64,000 bases of DNA from Halobellus litoreus (lineage in GTDB: Archaea > Halobacteriota > Halobacteria > Halobacteriales > Haloferacaceae). The position numbers were made by a program, and so were the translations under genes. The notes beneath the pieces are model-generated. The model did not search any database. It saw nothing but the letters and a program-made list of their open reading frames with translations, and had not been told where the DNA came from. The DNA lies in contig NZ_JANHAW010000001.1 of the NCBI RefSeq assembly GCF_024464595.1, positions 682,001 through 746,000 on the forward strand. The letters are read 5' to 3'. Below are positions 16,639 to 25,388 of this stretch, one piece after another (the stretch's first letter is position 1; every line of letters begins with the position of its first letter).

Positions 16639-17952
16639 TCACGTCGCCGACGGCGGAACGTCCGGCCCGCTCTCGTCGCCACCGACGTCCTCGCTCGCGC
16701 CGTCGCCGCCGTACTGTTCGCGGAGCCGTCGGATCCGCTCGGGGATCGGCGGGTGCGTCATATGGAACGCGGCGTAGGCCGGATGCGGGAAGGGATTACT
16801 GAGGTTCTCGCCCGCGAGCGTCTCTAAGGCGCGGGTCATCGACGCCGCCTCGCCCATCGTCTCCGCGGCGAAGTCGTCGGCCTCGCGCTCGTGCGCGAGC
16901 GAGAGCTGATTCGTCAGCGGCGCGGTGAGCGAGAGCAGCGGTCCGGCGTACAGCAGTCCGATCCCGAGCGCGGCGTACGTCTCGCCCGGCAGACCGAACG
17001 CGGCGTACACCCACTGCGACGTCGTCACCCACCACAGGAACGCGAAGACCACCGCCATCTGGACCGCGGAGGCGCCCAGTTGCTTCCAGATGTGGTTCCG
17101 CTTCCAGTGGGCGAGTTCGTGCGCCAGCACGGCCTGAATCGCCTCCCGGTCCATCTGGTCGACGAGCGTGTCGAACAGCACGACCCGCTTCGCCCGCCCG
17201 AACCCGACGAAGTAGGCGTTCGAGTGCGAGGAGCGACGGCTCGCGTCCATCTCGTAGACCTGCTCGCAGGCGAATCCCGCGCGCTCGAAGACGTTCTCGA
17301 CGGCGTCTCGGAGGTCGCCGGCCTCGATCGGCTCGAAGTCGTTGAACAGCGGCGCGATCACGCGCGGGTAGACGACCATCATAAGCAGCGAGAAGCCCAC
17401 GACGAGCGCCCAGCCGACGACCGGCCAGAGCGCGGGGAGCGCCTCGACGGCGAGGAGCACGCCGCCGGCGACGAGGCCGCCGAGGGCGAGCGCGAGAACG
17501 GTTCCGACGAGGAGGTCCCGGAGCCACAGGGGCACGGTCTGGTTGTTGAAGCCGAACCGCTCCTCGACGACGAACGTCTCGTAGGCGTCGAACGGCGCCG
17601 ACAGGAGCCGTCCCGCGACGACTGCGCCCGCGAGGAGGACGACGCCCTGGGCGACGCTCGGCAGTCCCGTCGCCGTCAGCGCCGTGACGACCTCGCCGTA
17701 CAGCCCCGAGACGACGACGGCGAGGACGGCGACGACGCCGAGCCAGGACTGGAGTCCGGAGAGGAGCGTCTTCGAGCGCTGATACGCCAGCATCTTCTCG
17801 GGGTCGCCGACGTCGAGCGCGTTCCGGACCCACTCGTCGGCGTCGCGGACGGCCACAGCGCCGTACCGGAGGTTCAGGTGATCGAGGACCGTCTCCAGAA
17901 GCTGTACGCCTCCCAGGAGCGCGACGAGCGCGAGCGCGGCCGTAGATACCAT
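16639..17952 (-). CDS. M48 family metallopeptidase, Ste24/CAAX prenyl protease 1 type
   Basis: A 437-residue polytopic membrane protease with about 7 hydrophobic segments and the zinc motif HELAH at residues 278-282, followed by a second zinc ligand in the AHEREADDFA motif (about residue 353). The FVVEERFGFNNQTVP segment and the SSHSNAYFVGFG motif are typical of Ste24-like M48A proteases. Archaeal members probably cleave membrane proteins or signal-type substrates. The C-terminus is an acidic tail. It converges with the mch operon. Confidence 0.9.
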   Translation of the reverse strand: MVSTAALALVALLGGVQLLETVLDHLNLRYGAVAVRDADEWVRNALDVGDPEKMLAYQRSKTLLSGLQSWLGVVAVLAVVVSGLYGEVVTALTATGLPSVAQGVVLLAGAVVAGRLLSAPFDAYETFVVEERFGFNNQTVPLWLRDLLVGTVLALALGGLVAGGVLLAVEALPALWPVVGWALVVGFSLLMMVVYPRVIAPLFNDFEPIEAGDLRDAVENVFERAGFACEQVYEMDASRRSSHSNAYFVGFGRAKRVVLFDTLVDQMDREAIQAVLAHELAHWKRNHIWKQLGASAVQMAVVFAFLWWVTTSQWVYAAFGLPGETYAALGIGLLYAGPLLSLTAPLTNQLSLAHEREADDFAAETMGEAASMTRALETLAGENLSNPFPHPAYAAFHMTHPPIPERIRRLREQYGGDGASEDVGGDESGPDVPPSAT

Positions 17953-18066
17953 TACCGAACAGTCGGACCCGAGCGGACTTCAACGTCGCGGGCGAGTCGA
18001 ACGTCAGCATCGCGCGCGGTCGAGAACGACCCGCGGACCCCCACTGAACGCGAGCGCTCGTCGCCG

Positions 18067-18097
18067 AGAGTTCAGTTCACTATCGCGAACTGATCTC
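18067..18097 (-). terminator. Stem-loop between GTPBP1-like and M48 genes
   Basis: TCAGTTC (18072-18078) pairs perfectly with GAACTGA (18087-18093) around an 8-nt loop; GAGA (18067-18070) and TCTC (18094-18097) extend the stem across a 2-nt bulge. It lies about 56 nt after the GTPBP1-like stop and 115 nt before the M48 start, both on the minus strand, so it may be a 3' structure or an operator. Confidence 0.35.
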
Positions 18098-18152
18098 TGT
18101 CGACTCCCAGCCGGTCGCGCCTACTGTTCTCCGTCGGCTCTCGCCCCGTCGC

Positions 18153-19772
18153 CTACCGTCCGTCGTCGCCGACGTCGAGCACCGTTCCGACGCCCTTCGA
18201 TTGGCCCTCGCGGAAGACGAACCGCTGGCCCGCCTCGACGAGGTACGGCCGGAACTTGAACTCGACCGTCGCCGTGCCGGTATCGCCCGGAAGCAACTGC
18301 CCGCCCTCCGGGCGGAACACGACCGCCTCGCTCACGGTTTCGAGGTGCACGACGGGCTCGTAGCCCCCCCGGATCCGCGTGGGGTGGTTCAACACCATCA
18401 CTTCGGCCTCGAAGGAGCGGACCGCCGGCGGGTCGACATCCGCGGGAAGCAGCGCCATCCCGCGCTCGATGTCCTCCTCGCGCACGCCCTTGAGCGCGAT
18501 ACCGACGATGCGCCCGGCCTTCGCCCGGTCGACCCGGTGGTGGTGCATCTCGATCGAGCGGACCTCGACGTCGCGGTAGGAACCGTCCGGCATCGGCCCG
18601 ATCTGCAGTTCGTCGCCGGCCTCGACGCTCCCGGCGTTCACCGTCCCGGACGCGACTGCCCCGACGCCCGTCACCGAGTACGTGCGGTCGACGTACATCC
18701 GGAAGTCGTCGCCGGCCTCCCGGGTCGTCTTCGGGAGTTGTTCGAACATCGCATCGAGGTCGTCGAGGCCGTCCATCGTGACCGCGCTGGTCCCCAGGAT
18801 CGGAACGACGGAGTCGCTCAGCTCCTCGACGGCGACCCCGACCCCGTGTCTGTCGACCCGAAGCGGCGTCCGCCCGACGTCCCGAAGCAGCCGTTCGACC
18901 TCGCGTTCGACGGATTCGAGCCGGTCCGCGTCGACGACGTCGGCCTTCGTGATCGCGACGATCGTCGGCAGTTCCATCGCGAGCAGGATCCCGAGGTGTT
19001 CGCGGGTCGTCTTCGTCGGCCCGTCGTCGGCGGCGACCACCAACAGGCCGTAGTCGAGTCGCTGCCCGACGAGCCCCCGAATCGTCGTCCGCAGCCAGGG
19101 CTCGTGGCCGACCGTGTCGACGAAGGAGACCAGGCGGTCGGACTCCTCGACCACCCGTGCCCGGTCGGACTTGCGGTGCGGGTTGTCCAGGTGGACCGCG
19201 CCGTCGTCGGTGAACCCGTAGACGGCGTAGGAGAGGTCCGCCGAGAGCCCGCGTTCGACCTCGTGCGGTTGGACGTCGAGGAAGCCCCGGGTCTGTCCCT
19301 GGCCGTCGTCGGCGGTGCCGGTGACGAGCGACCCGACGAGCGTCGACTTCCCGTGATCGACGTGACCCGCCGTCCCGACGACGATGTGGTCGTCGTCGAC
19401 GTCCAGGACCGCACCCTCGGTGACCGTCGCGACGCCGACGAGGCCGCGGTCGCCGTCGTCGCCGACGCCCCAGGTCTCGACGTCGTCGATGTGAGCGCCC
19501 GCCTCCTCGGCCAGAATCGAGAGGACGTCCATCGATTCGGAAAACTCCTCGGGCGTGATGCCGGCGATGCCGCCGTCGTCCGTGACGCCGACGACGTACG
19601 TCGCCGTGCCGTCGCCGGAGAGCACGCGGTGGCGTAGTTGCGCCGCGAGGCTCTCCAGCCGACCGTCGGCGAGGTGGAGGTCCCGCGAGAGCCGCTCTTT
19701 GAATTCGACGCTGCCACCCTCCTGCTCGCCGCGCTCGAGGGCCGATTCCAGTACGGCCCGGTCAGCGCTCAT
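18153..19772 (-). CDS. GTPBP1-like GTPase (EF-Tu superfamily)
   Basis: A 539-residue translational-type GTPase. The N-terminal 125 residues form an extra domain; the G domain then shows G1 GHVDHGKS (136-143), G3 DTVGHEPW, G4 TKAD and G5 GTSA, followed by two beta-barrel domains (about 380-539) like EF-Tu domains 2 and 3. This matches the archaeal/eukaryotic GTPBP1/2 family, linked in eukaryotes to ribosome rescue and mRNA turnover. It appears monocistronic. A start at ATG 19772 is the first in frame and preceded by AT-rich promoter-like sequence. Confidence 0.88.
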   Translation of the reverse strand: MSADRAVLESALERGEQEGGSVEFKERLSRDLHLADGRLESLAAQLRHRVLSGDGTATYVVGVTDDGGIAGITPEEFSESMDVLSILAEEAGAHIDDVETWGVGDDGDRGLVGVATVTEGAVLDVDDDHIVVGTAGHVDHGKSTLVGSLVTGTADDGQGQTRGFLDVQPHEVERGLSADLSYAVYGFTDDGAVHLDNPHRKSDRARVVEESDRLVSFVDTVGHEPWLRTTIRGLVGQRLDYGLLVVAADDGPTKTTREHLGILLAMELPTIVAITKADVVDADRLESVEREVERLLRDVGRTPLRVDRHGVGVAVEELSDSVVPILGTSAVTMDGLDDLDAMFEQLPKTTREAGDDFRMYVDRTYSVTGVGAVASGTVNAGSVEAGDELQIGPMPDGSYRDVEVRSIEMHHHRVDRAKAGRIVGIALKGVREEDIERGMALLPADVDPPAVRSFEAEVMVLNHPTRIRGGYEPVVHLETVSEAVVFRPEGGQLLPGDTGTATVEFKFRPYLVEAGQRFVFREGQSKGVGTVLDVGDDGR

Positions 19773-19875
19773 AGCGGCGGATAGGGAATCGCTTGATAAA
19801 ACCCTTTTCGTGGTGTGGGTTCTCGTGTCACAGTAGCGGTATTGAGGCGAAACGCCTCGAAGCGGCGACTGCAGA

Positions 19876-20427
19876 TCACTCCTTGAGCCGCTCGTAGGCG
19901 CGGTTCACGCGCTTGAACTGCTCCTCGTCGCCGTCGTCGGTATCGGGGTGGACGGCCTTCACCCGCTCGCGGTAGGCGGCTTTCACCGCCGCCTGATCCG
20001 CGTCGGCGTCGAGGCCGAGCGTCCGGTATGCCTCCGCACGCGTGGGTTCGTTCGGATCGCGCCGCTCCCACTGCCGACCCGCGGTCGCGCCGCGGCCGTC
20101 CGCTCGGCGCTCCCACCCGTCGCCCGCCCGGCGCCGGCGTCCCGACCCCGCCGCCCGCCGGCCCGGTCCGAACCCCTCGAAATCGCCCGGTCCGCGCGAT
20201 GCGGCGTTCGCTCGGCGGCGATTCCGCTCCCGTGCGGTCCCGGCCGTCCTCCTGATTCGCTCGCCGAGGCGGCCGCTCGCGTGGTACCACAGGAGGTACG
20301 TCGCGAGGCCGAATATCGCCGCGAAGAGCAACAGCAGCGGCTGATAGACGAATCCGAGGACGCCGAACAGCACCGTCGTCCCGGCGAACACCGCGGCGAT
20401 GCCGATGACGAGTCCGTCTTCGTCCAC
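19876..20427 (-). CDS. Membrane-anchored J-domain protein
   Basis: A 183-residue protein. Two transmembrane helices (about 5-45) are followed by a very basic, Arg/Gly-rich linker (about 50-125) and a C-terminal J domain (about 130-183) with EAYRTLGLDADADQAAVKAAYR, the HPD tripeptide (VHPDTDD) and a final helix FKRVNRAYERLKE. J domains stimulate DnaK ATPase; the anchor suggests recruitment of DnaK to the membrane. This is not DnaJ proper (no Gly/Phe or zinc region). Confidence 0.85.
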   Translation of the reverse strand: MDEDGLVIGIAAVFAGTTVLFGVLGFVYQPLLLLFAAIFGLATYLLWYHASGRLGERIRRTAGTARERNRRRANAASRGPGDFEGFGPGRRAAGSGRRRRAGDGWERRADGRGATAGRQWERRDPNEPTRAEAYRTLGLDADADQAAVKAAYRERVKAVHPDTDDGDEEQFKRVNRAYERLKE

Positions 20428-20577
20428 AGCGGAGAGAGGGGGTCGAGAAACGTAAGCCTCCCGGCGTCGGCGGACGGTGCTCCCGGATCAACGGCACCGG
20501 GCCGCGCGATCACCACGCGGATCCGACGCCGCCCCGGAGGCGACAGAACGATTACCCGGGTCGAAGAAAGCCCGGTG

Positions 20578-21036
20578 ATGATCCCGCTCGAAGACACGTA
20601 CATCGAAAACCGCGTCCTCGTACAGCCGAACGATACCAACAACAACGAAACCGCCCACGGCGGCAACGTCATGAAGTGGATGGACGAGGTCGGGGCGATG
20701 TCGGCGATGCGCTTCGCCGGCCAGACGGTCGTCACCGCGCAGATGGAGGGCGTCGACTTCCACCGTCCGATTCCGCGGGGGAACACCGCCCTCATCAAGT
20801 CGTACGTCTACGACGCCGGCACGACGAGCGTCAGCGTCTACCTCCGCGTGTTCAGCGAGGACCCGCTCTCGGGCGACACCGAACTCACGACCGAATCGCA
20901 CTTCGTCTACGTCGCCATCGACGAGGACAACTCCCCGACCCCCGTTCCCGACCTCGACGTCTCCTCCGAGCGTGCGATCGAGCTCAGAGACGCCGCAAAC
21001 GGCGACCGACACGACGAGCGCGTCGACGACCGGTGA
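20578..21036 (+). CDS. Acyl-CoA thioesterase (hotdog fold)
   Basis: A 152-residue hotdog protein of the YciA/BACH (acyl-CoA thioester hydrolase) type: an N-terminal strand, the NNNETAHGGNVMKWMDEVGAM active-site helix (Asn/Asp catalytic residues) and the VEFHRPI-like VDFHRPIPRG strand. It hydrolyses acyl-CoAs in the cytosol. ATG 20578 is preceded by GTG 20575; the ATG begins the family N-terminus. The ORF continues open upstream but without similarity. Confidence 0.88.
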   Translation: MIPLEDTYIENRVLVQPNDTNNNETAHGGNVMKWMDEVGAMSAMRFAGQTVVTAQMEGVDFHRPIPRGNTALIKSYVYDAGTTSVSVYLRVFSEDPLSGDTELTTESHFVYVAIDEDNSPTPVPDLDVSSERAIELRDAANGDRHDERVDDR

Positions 21037-21349
21037 GTCGAGTCGGAGCCCGCAACCTCGCCCGCCGAATCGAACTGCCGCCGTCAGCGCCGAGTGCCTC
21101 GGCTCCCGAACTCGGTCGTGCGCGTTCGATCGGTCTCCCACACCCGGGTTCCGGTCTGGGACTGCACCCGCGCGAATCAAATATCCGACTCTCACGGCCA
21201 ATTATCGAGGACATAGCGTTCGCGAAAAAACCGCGATACCGACCGCGCGGCGATACCAGAGTGGGTCGCTGGCATTCACTCGAATAATCAAAATAATCTC
21301 CGTTGTGAATTTGTGCGGGAATTAGGACGGTGTGATCCGATACCGGAGT
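21037..21349. other. 313-nt intergenic stretch
   Basis: No gene is supported. The first 150 nt is GC-rich; the latter part (about 21175-21330) is AT-rich with CAAATATCC and ATAATCAAAATAATC runs, and a GAATTAG element 24-30 nt before ATG 21350 is the probable core promoter of the next gene. Confidence 0.6.
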
Positions 21350-21697
21350 ATGAACGAGCGGCTCTCCGTCAGCTCTTTCGACGAGCAATTGACGGCGATA
21401 TCGAATCTCGAACGTCGTCGGCTGCTGCTCGCGCTGCTGAACGCGACGCGGAACGGTGGGCTCCCGCTGGATGCCGGCGCGATCGAGTCCGACATCGACG
21501 AGCGACGGCGACGTATTCAGCTGACCCACGTCCACCTCCCGAAGTTGGTGTCGGGAGGCTACGTGGATCAGCCTCGGAAGGGCTCCCCGGATAGACAGCG
21601 ACTTCTCGTCACCGACGGGCCTCGATTCGACGAAATCAGGCCGCTGTTGGAGCTACTCGAAGCCAATCGGGGACTGCTACCCGAGGACTGGAAGTAG
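21350..21697 (+). CDS. DUF7344-like small winged-HTH protein
   Basis: A 115-residue protein containing the haloarchaeal short winged-HTH pattern: an N-terminal helix with AISNLERRRLLLALLNA, then a recognition region with a QLTHVHLPKLVSGGYVD wing, and a C-terminal helical extension. It resembles the DUF7344 regulators abundant in Halobacteria. ATG 21350 is preferred over GTG 21332 because of the AT-rich element 24-30 nt upstream. It converges with the TrmB-like regulator; target unknown. Confidence 0.75.
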   Translation: MNERLSVSSFDEQLTAISNLERRRLLLALLNATRNGGLPLDAGAIESDIDERRRRIQLTHVHLPKLVSGGYVDQPRKGSPDRQRLLVTDGPRFDEIRPLLELLEANRGLLPEDWK

Positions 21698-21791
21698 CGG
21701 CGGGTTTCGGGACCGGAGTTCCGCTCGATCCGCCGGAACGCACCTTTCCGCGCGCTGTCCGTCGAGCGCTGTGAGTCCGCCATTCCGAATC

Positions 21792-22598
21792 TCAATCCTC
21801 GCGGGGATCGCGGCCGGGAAACAACCCCTGTGACAGCAGTCGTTGCGCGATCACGATGAGGCCGTTTCGGAATCCGCCGCCGAAGATCGCCTGTTCCTCG
21901 CGCGTGTCAGAGAGGATCGTGCTCACGAGGACGTTCGAGCGATCGACGAGGAGGAGTCGTCCGATCGCCAGTTCGTCCTCCGAGTTCGGCTGCGGACGCA
22001 ACCACTCGAGACCGGAGACGAACGTCGTGACCCCCGGAAGCACCCTGTGAATCTGCGCTTCGAGCGATTCGTTGACTGCGCCGACGAGTACGTCGACCTC
22101 GTCTTCGAGTCTCTCCACGGCGTCGATCAAATCGTCCGTCAGTAGTGAGTCGTCGCCGAGTACTAAGACGACCTCTTCGTCGGCACCGCTGATGAGCTGA
22201 TTCGATCTGTTCGCGATCGCGTCACTTCCCGAGAGCGCCCACACCTCCTGAACGGGATCCTCTTCTTCTCTTTCGATATCGCCAGCGCTCCTGAGGGCCT
22301 CCCCCAGACGTTTCACCCGCGACTCGTACTGATCACGGAGCGTTTCGGTCGCTTCCTCCAGTGGAACCGCGCGAAATCGCTGCGGGCTCGAATGCTGGAT
22401 TTCGACGAGTCCCTGCGCCTCTAAGACTCGAACGGCGTCGTACACCCGAGTTCGGGGCACGTCGGTGATCTCGCTGAGCTGTTTTGCCGTCCCCGTCGAG
22501 AGTCGCGAGAGACCGACGAAACACTTCGCTTCGTACTCCTTCAGCCCCAGTTGCTGGAGCACCTCCGTTGCCTCGTCTAACGCGTTTTCCGTACTCAT
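21792..22598 (-). CDS. TrmB family transcriptional regulator
   Basis: A 268-residue protein: N-terminal TrmB winged HTH (about 8-80; LGLKEYEAKCFVGLSRLSTGTAKQL..T.VPRTRVYDAVRVLEAQGLVEI) followed by a coiled segment and a C-terminal phospholipase-D-like/ligand domain (about 115-268). TrmB proteins sense sugars or other metabolites and control many haloarchaeal metabolic genes. ATG 22598 is used; the in-frame extension adds three codons. A TGTGTCCCAAC element overlaps the start codon region and recurs at 22892. Confidence 0.88.
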   Translation of the reverse strand: MSTENALDEATEVLQQLGLKEYEAKCFVGLSRLSTGTAKQLSEITDVPRTRVYDAVRVLEAQGLVEIQHSSPQRFRAVPLEEATETLRDQYESRVKRLGEALRSAGDIEREEEDPVQEVWALSGSDAIANRSNQLISGADEEVVLVLGDDSLLTDDLIDAVERLEDEVDVLVGAVNESLEAQIHRVLPGVTTFVSGLEWLRPQPNSEDELAIGRLLLVDRSNVLVSTILSDTREEQAIFGGGFRNGLIVIAQRLLSQGLFPGRDPRED

Positions 22599-22705
22599 GT
22601 GTCCCAACTCACACCCCGGGATACCCCGCGGTCGTCAAACTCTCTCTCCGCTGGGCAAATAGGCGTTGTTACTGGGGGACCCGCCTACTCGGCCGTTCGA
22701 ACCGA

Positions 22706-22724
22706 GCTAGCGAGTTGCGCTAGC
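22706..22724. promoter_or_regulatory. Inverted repeat upstream of TrmB gene
   Basis: GCTAGCG-AGTTG-CGCTAGC is a perfect 7-5-7 inverted repeat, about 108 nt before the TrmB start and in front of an AT-rich run (ATAACATAATTTG). It is a candidate binding site for a dimeric regulator or a small hairpin. Confidence 0.4.
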
Positions 22725-22843
22725 GGGGGTATTCGATAACATAATTTGTTGTTGCTAGAATGATCACAGTAGATTCAAAACGTCTCAAACGGAAGTATAT
22801 AGACGAGAAATAAATATTGAAGTTTAACTCGATTAATCACAAA

Positions 22844-23293
22844 ATGATTATACCGGAGGAAGGCTATCGTGTATCTGGCGCGTTGAGGAATTGTGTCCCA
22901 ACCACAACCCGAACGCGCGCCGGCTCGGCCACCACCGTGGCTGAGTTTCGCGGCTCTGGAGGGACGTTACATATGGACGCAGATTCGGCCGGAACCTCCG
23001 CAATCCCCAACAGTCGGGCACCCCACCGGTTCGACCCCGAACGGACCCTTTTTTATGAGTGCGTAGCGGCGCGATTCGGCTGCATCCTCGACTCAGTTGA
23101 GAACTGGATCGGCGACGCCGCATCGAAGAACGACGTCGTCGTCGGGGGCCAGTCCGTCTCGACCGCGGGCGCTGGCCGGGGTATTGTCAGAGTGCTAGAC
23201 AACCAGATGTACGGACCGACGGGAACAGCCACATCGTTGTACCCAACCGACTCTCACGTGACGACTCACGGCGTGGAGCCGATCGAACACTGA
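22844..23293 (+). CDS. Uncertain hypothetical protein
   Basis: A 149-codon frame from ATG 22844 (or 107 codons from ATG 22973). The codons are GC3-rich from about 22975 on, as in real local genes, and AAATAAATAT lies 26-34 nt before 22844; both favour coding. Against it: the first 40 residues are low in recognisable pattern, no domain is seen, and part of the region is AT-rich. It precedes the HalOD1 gene by 37 nt on the same strand. Confidence 0.35.
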   Translation: MIIPEEGYRVSGALRNCVPTTTRTRAGSATTVAEFRGSGGTLHMDADSAGTSAIPNSRAPHRFDPERTLFYECVAARFGCILDSVENWIGDAASKNDVVVGGQSVSTAGAGRGIVRVLDNQMYGPTGTATSLYPTDSHVTTHGVEPIEH

Positions 23294-23330
23294 CAATGCA
23301 ACAGAGCGGAACATCACTGAAGGAGGCGAA

Positions 23331-23645
23331 ATGAGCGACGAACGAACGAAGGACCCGACCGATTCGAATCCCGATCACGAAACCGTCCGCGCGCGGTACG
23401 ACTGGGAATCGACGCCGCCGTCGACGGCGATCGTCGAGACGATAGCGGAGGCGACCGGTGACAACCCGACAGCCTTGGAACCCCTGTACGAATCGGTGGA
23501 TCCCGACGCCCTGAACGCGCTCTTGACGTCGGTCCCGTCGCGTACTGCCGGACGTGATCTCCGTATCTCGCTGTCTGTGGACGGACACGCGATCACGGTC
23601 TTCGGCGACGGCGGAATCGTCGTCCGACCCGACGGGATGGCGTGA
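23331..23645 (+). CDS. HalOD1 output-domain protein
   Basis: A 104-residue protein. Residues about 30-104 match the HalOD1 pattern (PSTAIVETIAEATG.., EPLYESVDPDALNALL, LRISLSVDGHAITVFGDGGIVV). HalOD1 is a halobacterial output domain linked to signalling and regulation. A strong SD (GGAGGCG) stands 4-5 nt before ATG 23331, unlike most genes here, so it may be translated from a leadered or polycistronic message. Confidence 0.85.
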   Translation: MSDERTKDPTDSNPDHETVRARYDWESTPPSTAIVETIAEATGDNPTALEPLYESVDPDALNALLTSVPSRTAGRDLRISLSVDGHAITVFGDGGIVVRPDGMA

Positions 23646-23786
23646 TCCACGGGGCGATCCTGGACCGTCCCCGACGTACCGACAGTTCGCGGCCGATAGA
23701 TTCCGTATCGTGAAATACGATATATGGATGCGAGATCGGCTGATCGAATCAGTATCTTCAACACCGCCCGTCGCAAACCCGCTCGT

Positions 23787-23948
23787 ATGAGTCTCGAACG
23801 CGAGTACGAGTGCCCCGAGTGCGGTCACACGGGATTCTGGAAGACTGCGTCGATGGAGCTCCACCTCGGCACGAAGACGAAGTGGAGTTGCAACGAGTGC
23901 GGCTACGGCTTCATCGAGATCAACGGCATCAGCACCGCAAAGGCGTAA
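23787..23948 (+). CDS. Small zinc beta-ribbon protein (DUF7838-like)
   Basis: A 53-residue protein with two CxxC knuckles (CPECGH near residue 9, CNECGY near residue 36) separated by a beta segment, forming a zinc ribbon. ATG 23787 is chosen since the protein then begins MSLEREYECPECG; upstream codons look non-coding. A T-rich stretch (CTGTTTTTC) follows the stop at about 23950, a possible terminator for this convergent end. Confidence 0.7.
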   Translation: MSLEREYECPECGHTGFWKTASMELHLGTKTKWSCNECGYGFIEINGISTAKA

Positions 23949-23966
23949 TCGCTGTTTTTCGATCGC

Positions 23967-25388
23967 TCACTCGTCGCCGTCGAGCGCCCGCCAGGAGAGC
24001 CGCGGGTTCCGCGCGGCGTCGGCCTGGTCGATCCGGCGCGCCGTCGTCTTCGACGGCGCGGTCTCGAGTTCGGCGTCGGAATCGGCCATCGCGGCGTCGA
24101 AGGCCGCGGCGAGGTCGTCGAGTGACGCTTTGTTCTCGGCCTCCGTCGGTTCGGTGAGCATCGCCTCCGGGACGAACTCGGGCCACTTCGTCGTCGGCGG
24201 GTGGACGCCGTAGTCGAGCATCCCCTTCGCGATATCGGCCGCGTCGCGCTCGCCCGCCGTGGCCGCGAACTCGTGGTGGAACGGGCCGTACGGGATGTCG
24301 TAGTCGATTCGTTCGGCGAGGTAGTTCGCGTTCAACACGGCCTTCGCCGAGGTGTCTTTCAGTCCCGCGTCCCCGAGCCGGGCGATGTAGGCGTAGGCCT
24401 TCACCAGGACCAGCCAGTTGCCCTGATAGCCGTGGACCTTGCCGATGCTCCGTTCGGGATCGTACAGTTCGTAACGACCGTCGCGCTCGCGAACCCGGGG
24501 TCGCGGGAGGAACTCCGCGAGTTCGTCGACGACACCGACCGGACCGGCACCCGGGCCACCCCCGCCGTGCGGCGTCGCGAACGTCTTGTGCACGTTGTAG
24601 TGCATGATGTCGAAGCCCATATCGCCGGGACGCGCACGGCCGAGCAGCGCGTTGAGGTTCGCGCCGTCGTAGTAGAGCAGACCGCCCGCGTCGTGGACGA
24701 TCTCGGCGATCTCTTCGATGTCGCGCTCGAAGAGTCCGACCGTGTTCGGGTTCGTCAGCATCAGCGCCGCCGTGTCCTCGGAGACGGCCGCCTCCAGCGC
24801 GTCGAGGTCGACCCGACCGTCCTCGCCCGAGGGCAGTTCGACGACGTCGTAACCCGCCATCGCGGCGCTCGCGAAGTTCGTGCCGTGGGCCGACGCGGGC
24901 ACGATCACTTCAGATCGCGGGTCGCCGCGGGCCTCGTGACACGCTTTCGCGATCATAATCCCGGTGAACTCCCCGGCCGCGCCCGCCGGCGGTTGCAGCG
25001 TCACCGCGTCCATCCCGCCGATCCGCGCGAGGTAGTCCTGGAGGCCGGCGAGCAGTTCGAGCGTCCCCTGGACGGTCTCCTCGGAGCGGTCGGGGTGGAC
25101 GCCGCCGTTCGGATCGGCCGCCACGTCCTCGGTGAACGAGGGGTTGTACTTCATCGTACACGACCCGAGCGGGTACGGCCCGGTCTCGACGCTCCAGTTC
25201 ATCTGCGAGAGCCGCGTGTAGTGGCGGGCCAGTTCGGGCTCGGAGAGCCCCGGCAGTTCGAGGCTCTCGCGGGTCAGATCGTCTGGCAACGGCGATTCCT
25301 CGCCGACGTCGACGGTCGTCGCGTCCTTCTCGGAGAGCAGCGGTTCGTATCGGTCGTCGTCGCCGTAGCGTGCCTGATCGTGGTTCAT
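23967..25388 (-). CDS. gcvPB: Glycine dehydrogenase (aminomethyl-transferring) subunit 2
   Basis: A 473-residue PLP enzyme, the C-terminal half of the P protein. The PLP-lysine is in HYNVHKTFATPHGGGGPG; PLGSCTMKYNP and SAHGTNFASAAMAGY are also diagnostic. It pairs with GcvPA to decarboxylate glycine and load the aminomethyl group on lipoyl-GcvH. ATG 25388 shares its A with the gcvPA stop (TAATG), so translation is coupled. The C-terminal 40 residues are a haloarchaeal acidic extension. Confidence 0.95.
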   Translation of the reverse strand: MNHDQARYGDDDRYEPLLSEKDATTVDVGEESPLPDDLTRESLELPGLSEPELARHYTRLSQMNWSVETGPYPLGSCTMKYNPSFTEDVAADPNGGVHPDRSEETVQGTLELLAGLQDYLARIGGMDAVTLQPPAGAAGEFTGIMIAKACHEARGDPRSEVIVPASAHGTNFASAAMAGYDVVELPSGEDGRVDLDALEAAVSEDTAALMLTNPNTVGLFERDIEEIAEIVHDAGGLLYYDGANLNALLGRARPGDMGFDIMHYNVHKTFATPHGGGGPGAGPVGVVDELAEFLPRPRVRERDGRYELYDPERSIGKVHGYQGNWLVLVKAYAYIARLGDAGLKDTSAKAVLNANYLAERIDYDIPYGPFHHEFAATAGERDAADIAKGMLDYGVHPPTTKWPEFVPEAMLTEPTEAENKASLDDLAAAFDAAMADSDAELETAPSKTTARRIDQADAARNPRLSWRALDGDE

